IMG/VR virus record: IMGVR_UViG_3300038429_000797
Span: 1 to 37,498 of that record
DNA: 37,498 nucleotides
Strand: one strand, 5' to 3'
Source of the DNA: a virus
In this document: in pieces, positions 36,680 through 37,498 of the stretch
Numbering within the stretch: the stretch's first letter is position 1
Layout of the letters: each line of letters opens with the position of its first letter
The notes under the pieces: model-generated
Database searches by the model: none
The model's input: only the letters and a program-made list of their open reading frames with translations
Told to the model about the DNA's origin: nothing
Translations under genes and position numbers: made by a program

Positions 36680-36811
36680 AGGGTTCAGTAGTTAGGGGTC
36701 AATCGTTCGCTCCTAACTGACAACTGACAACTGTTCACTGACCCCTGCTTTCGGCGTGCGGCGCGAGGAACACTAACCAGGGCATAATCCCGGACGGTAT
36801 CAACGCCGCAC
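36680..36811. repeat. Intergenic repeats and long-range hairpin
   Basis: 36664-36857 holds no convincing gene. 36684-36748 is made of 7-bp units in both senses (GGGTTCAGTAGTTAGGGGTCA, then AACTGACAACTGACAACTG). GTGCGGCG at 36756-36763 can pair with CGCCGCAC at 36804-36811. Confidence 0.6.
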
Positions 36812-36857
36812 CCTAATCGCGCCCGCAGCCCCAACGTCCCCAGGCGCGAAACTTAAC

Positions 36858-37337
36858 TCACTTCTTCGGCAGTTTGCCTTCAGCCACCGGCCTCATCGCC
36901 AGATCGCCCTGGCTGGGCTTGAACTGCGCCCAGAGGCGCGTGAACGCGTACTCCTTCATAAACGCGTGCAGCCCAGCCGAATTCTCATGCTCGCCCGTAA
37001 ACCGGAACTCGACGACGTTCTTCTCCCGCGTAAGGCGCAGGCCCATCAGATCCACGCCTTCAAGGTGCAGCACCGGTGTAGCATCGTCGATCTGCGCAAA
37101 GAAATCGATCATGGTGCCTTCGGTCTCACTGGCCAGCAGCACATCTACCGCGGCGCTGTCGCGCTCGGTAATGTATTGCCATGCCTTCGCAATCGAGACA
37201 TCGCAACTCTCCGACAGGTCCACCGAGAATGTGACGATCAGCGTAAAACCCCACAACCGCCGGCTCGTCTTCTTATCCCGCCGCAGTTTCACCGCGTGGA
37301 TGTAAAGTTCCGGCCGCTGCTTCTCAAAAAACCTCAT
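36858..37337 (-). CDS. Unrecognised early phage protein
   Basis: A 159-residue soluble protein starting MRFFEKQRPELYIHAVKLRRDKK, with alternating strands (FTLIVTFSVDLSESCDVSIAKAW, ATPVLHLEGVDLMGLRLTREKNVVEFRFTGEHEN) that look like one alpha/beta domain. The start at 37337 has AAAGGTGG upstream and overlaps the previous stop codon (ATGA). Conserved-looking proteins of this length occur in early regions of phages of this group, but I cannot name a function. Confidence 0.65.
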   Translation of the reverse strand: MRFFEKQRPELYIHAVKLRRDKKTSRRLWGFTLIVTFSVDLSESCDVSIAKAWQYITERDSAAVDVLLASETEGTMIDFFAQIDDATPVLHLEGVDLMGLRLTREKNVVEFRFTGEHENSAGLHAFMKEYAFTRLWAQFKPSQGDLAMRPVAEGKLPKK

Positions 37338-37498
37338 CGCGCCCACCTTTCGAAATGCACCCACAGCAACCCCTTGACGACGCAGCCGGCGAGCATGAGA
37401 GCACCGCCGATCAAGAACGCCAGCAGGAACCGGTTAAAAATCTTCCCCGCACGCTCGAAATCGATCCCCGTCCCGAGCTCTTCAACCTCATCCGGCAG
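37334..37498 (-). CDS. Membrane protein, 3' part only
   Basis: The last 54 codons of a gene that begins outside the window: LPDEVEELGTGIDFERAGKI, then a membrane helix (FLLAFLIGGALMLAGCVVKGLLW) and HFERWAR. Its TGA overlaps the ATG of the next gene by ATGA-type coupling. With only the end visible, size and role are unknown. Confidence 0.65.
   Translation of the reverse strand: MPDEVEELGTGIDFERAGKIFNRFLLAFLIGGALMLAGCVVKGLLWVHFERWAR

Noticed and set aside
33281-37498. Search for a CI-like repressor, Cro or excisionase.
   Set aside because: The HTH proteins here look like replication or packaging factors; the lysogeny control genes are probably beyond the right edge of the window.

Overview
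The window is most of an integrated siphovirus-type prophage (long non-contractile tail, HK97-type head). It opens on the stop codon of a tyrosine integrase (1-1203, minus) and is cut at the right edge inside an early gene. Almost everything is transcribed leftward on the minus strand, with short overlaps between genes. The host is probably an Acidobacteriota bacterium (Terriglobia-like). This is an inference from the GC-rich coding style, the dispersed 7-bp-period repeats, the 'CCGCAGATCCTTCG...CAGGATGACA' elements, and a chitobiase-type repeat domain common in secreted proteins of that phylum.

Reading in the direction of transcription (right to left): 37498-33462 holds early and replication genes. 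These include a winged-helix replication protein whose own gene carries iteron-like repeats and an AT-rich stretch (probable origin), and a DnaA-domain-IV-like protein. 33280-30365 is a lysis-type region: small membrane proteins, a membrane protein with an exported domain, a tandemly duplicated micro-ORF and an M15-type peptidase. 30365-19827 is the packaging, head and connector block: HNH, TerS, TerL, a small membrane protein, portal, ClpP-like protease with extra domains, major capsid, a structural protein, connector, head closure, tail completion and tail tube. 19708-15914 holds an HK97 gp10-like gene split by an in-frame TAG, a small membrane protein, a two-frame tail assembly chaperone and the tape measure.

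From 15913 to 7643 the usual tail-tip order is interrupted by about 8.3 kb. It contains a plus-strand cassette of small genes with its own near-consensus promoter and hairpin-flanked ribosome binding sites, then five adjacent minus-strand genes whose products all start with Sec-type signal peptides. Those five are two collagen-like/fibre-like proteins sharing a 63-bp signal-peptide cassette, a lectin-like protein, a metallophosphoesterase and a small secreted protein. The tail tip then resumes: distal tail protein, hub protein, NlpC/P60-like peptidase, a 1303-residue J-like tip protein with about 14 Gly-rich repeats, and a small protein. A ribbon-helix-helix gene lies divergent to the integrase.

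A striking overall feature is the intergenic DNA. At many gene junctions of the structural block the Shine-Dalgarno sits in a small perfect hairpin, followed upstream by 7-bp-period repeats and often a second repeat element. The same repeats have entered linkers of several coding sequences in frame. No repressor, excisionase, tRNA, CRISPR array or attachment site could be identified in the window.
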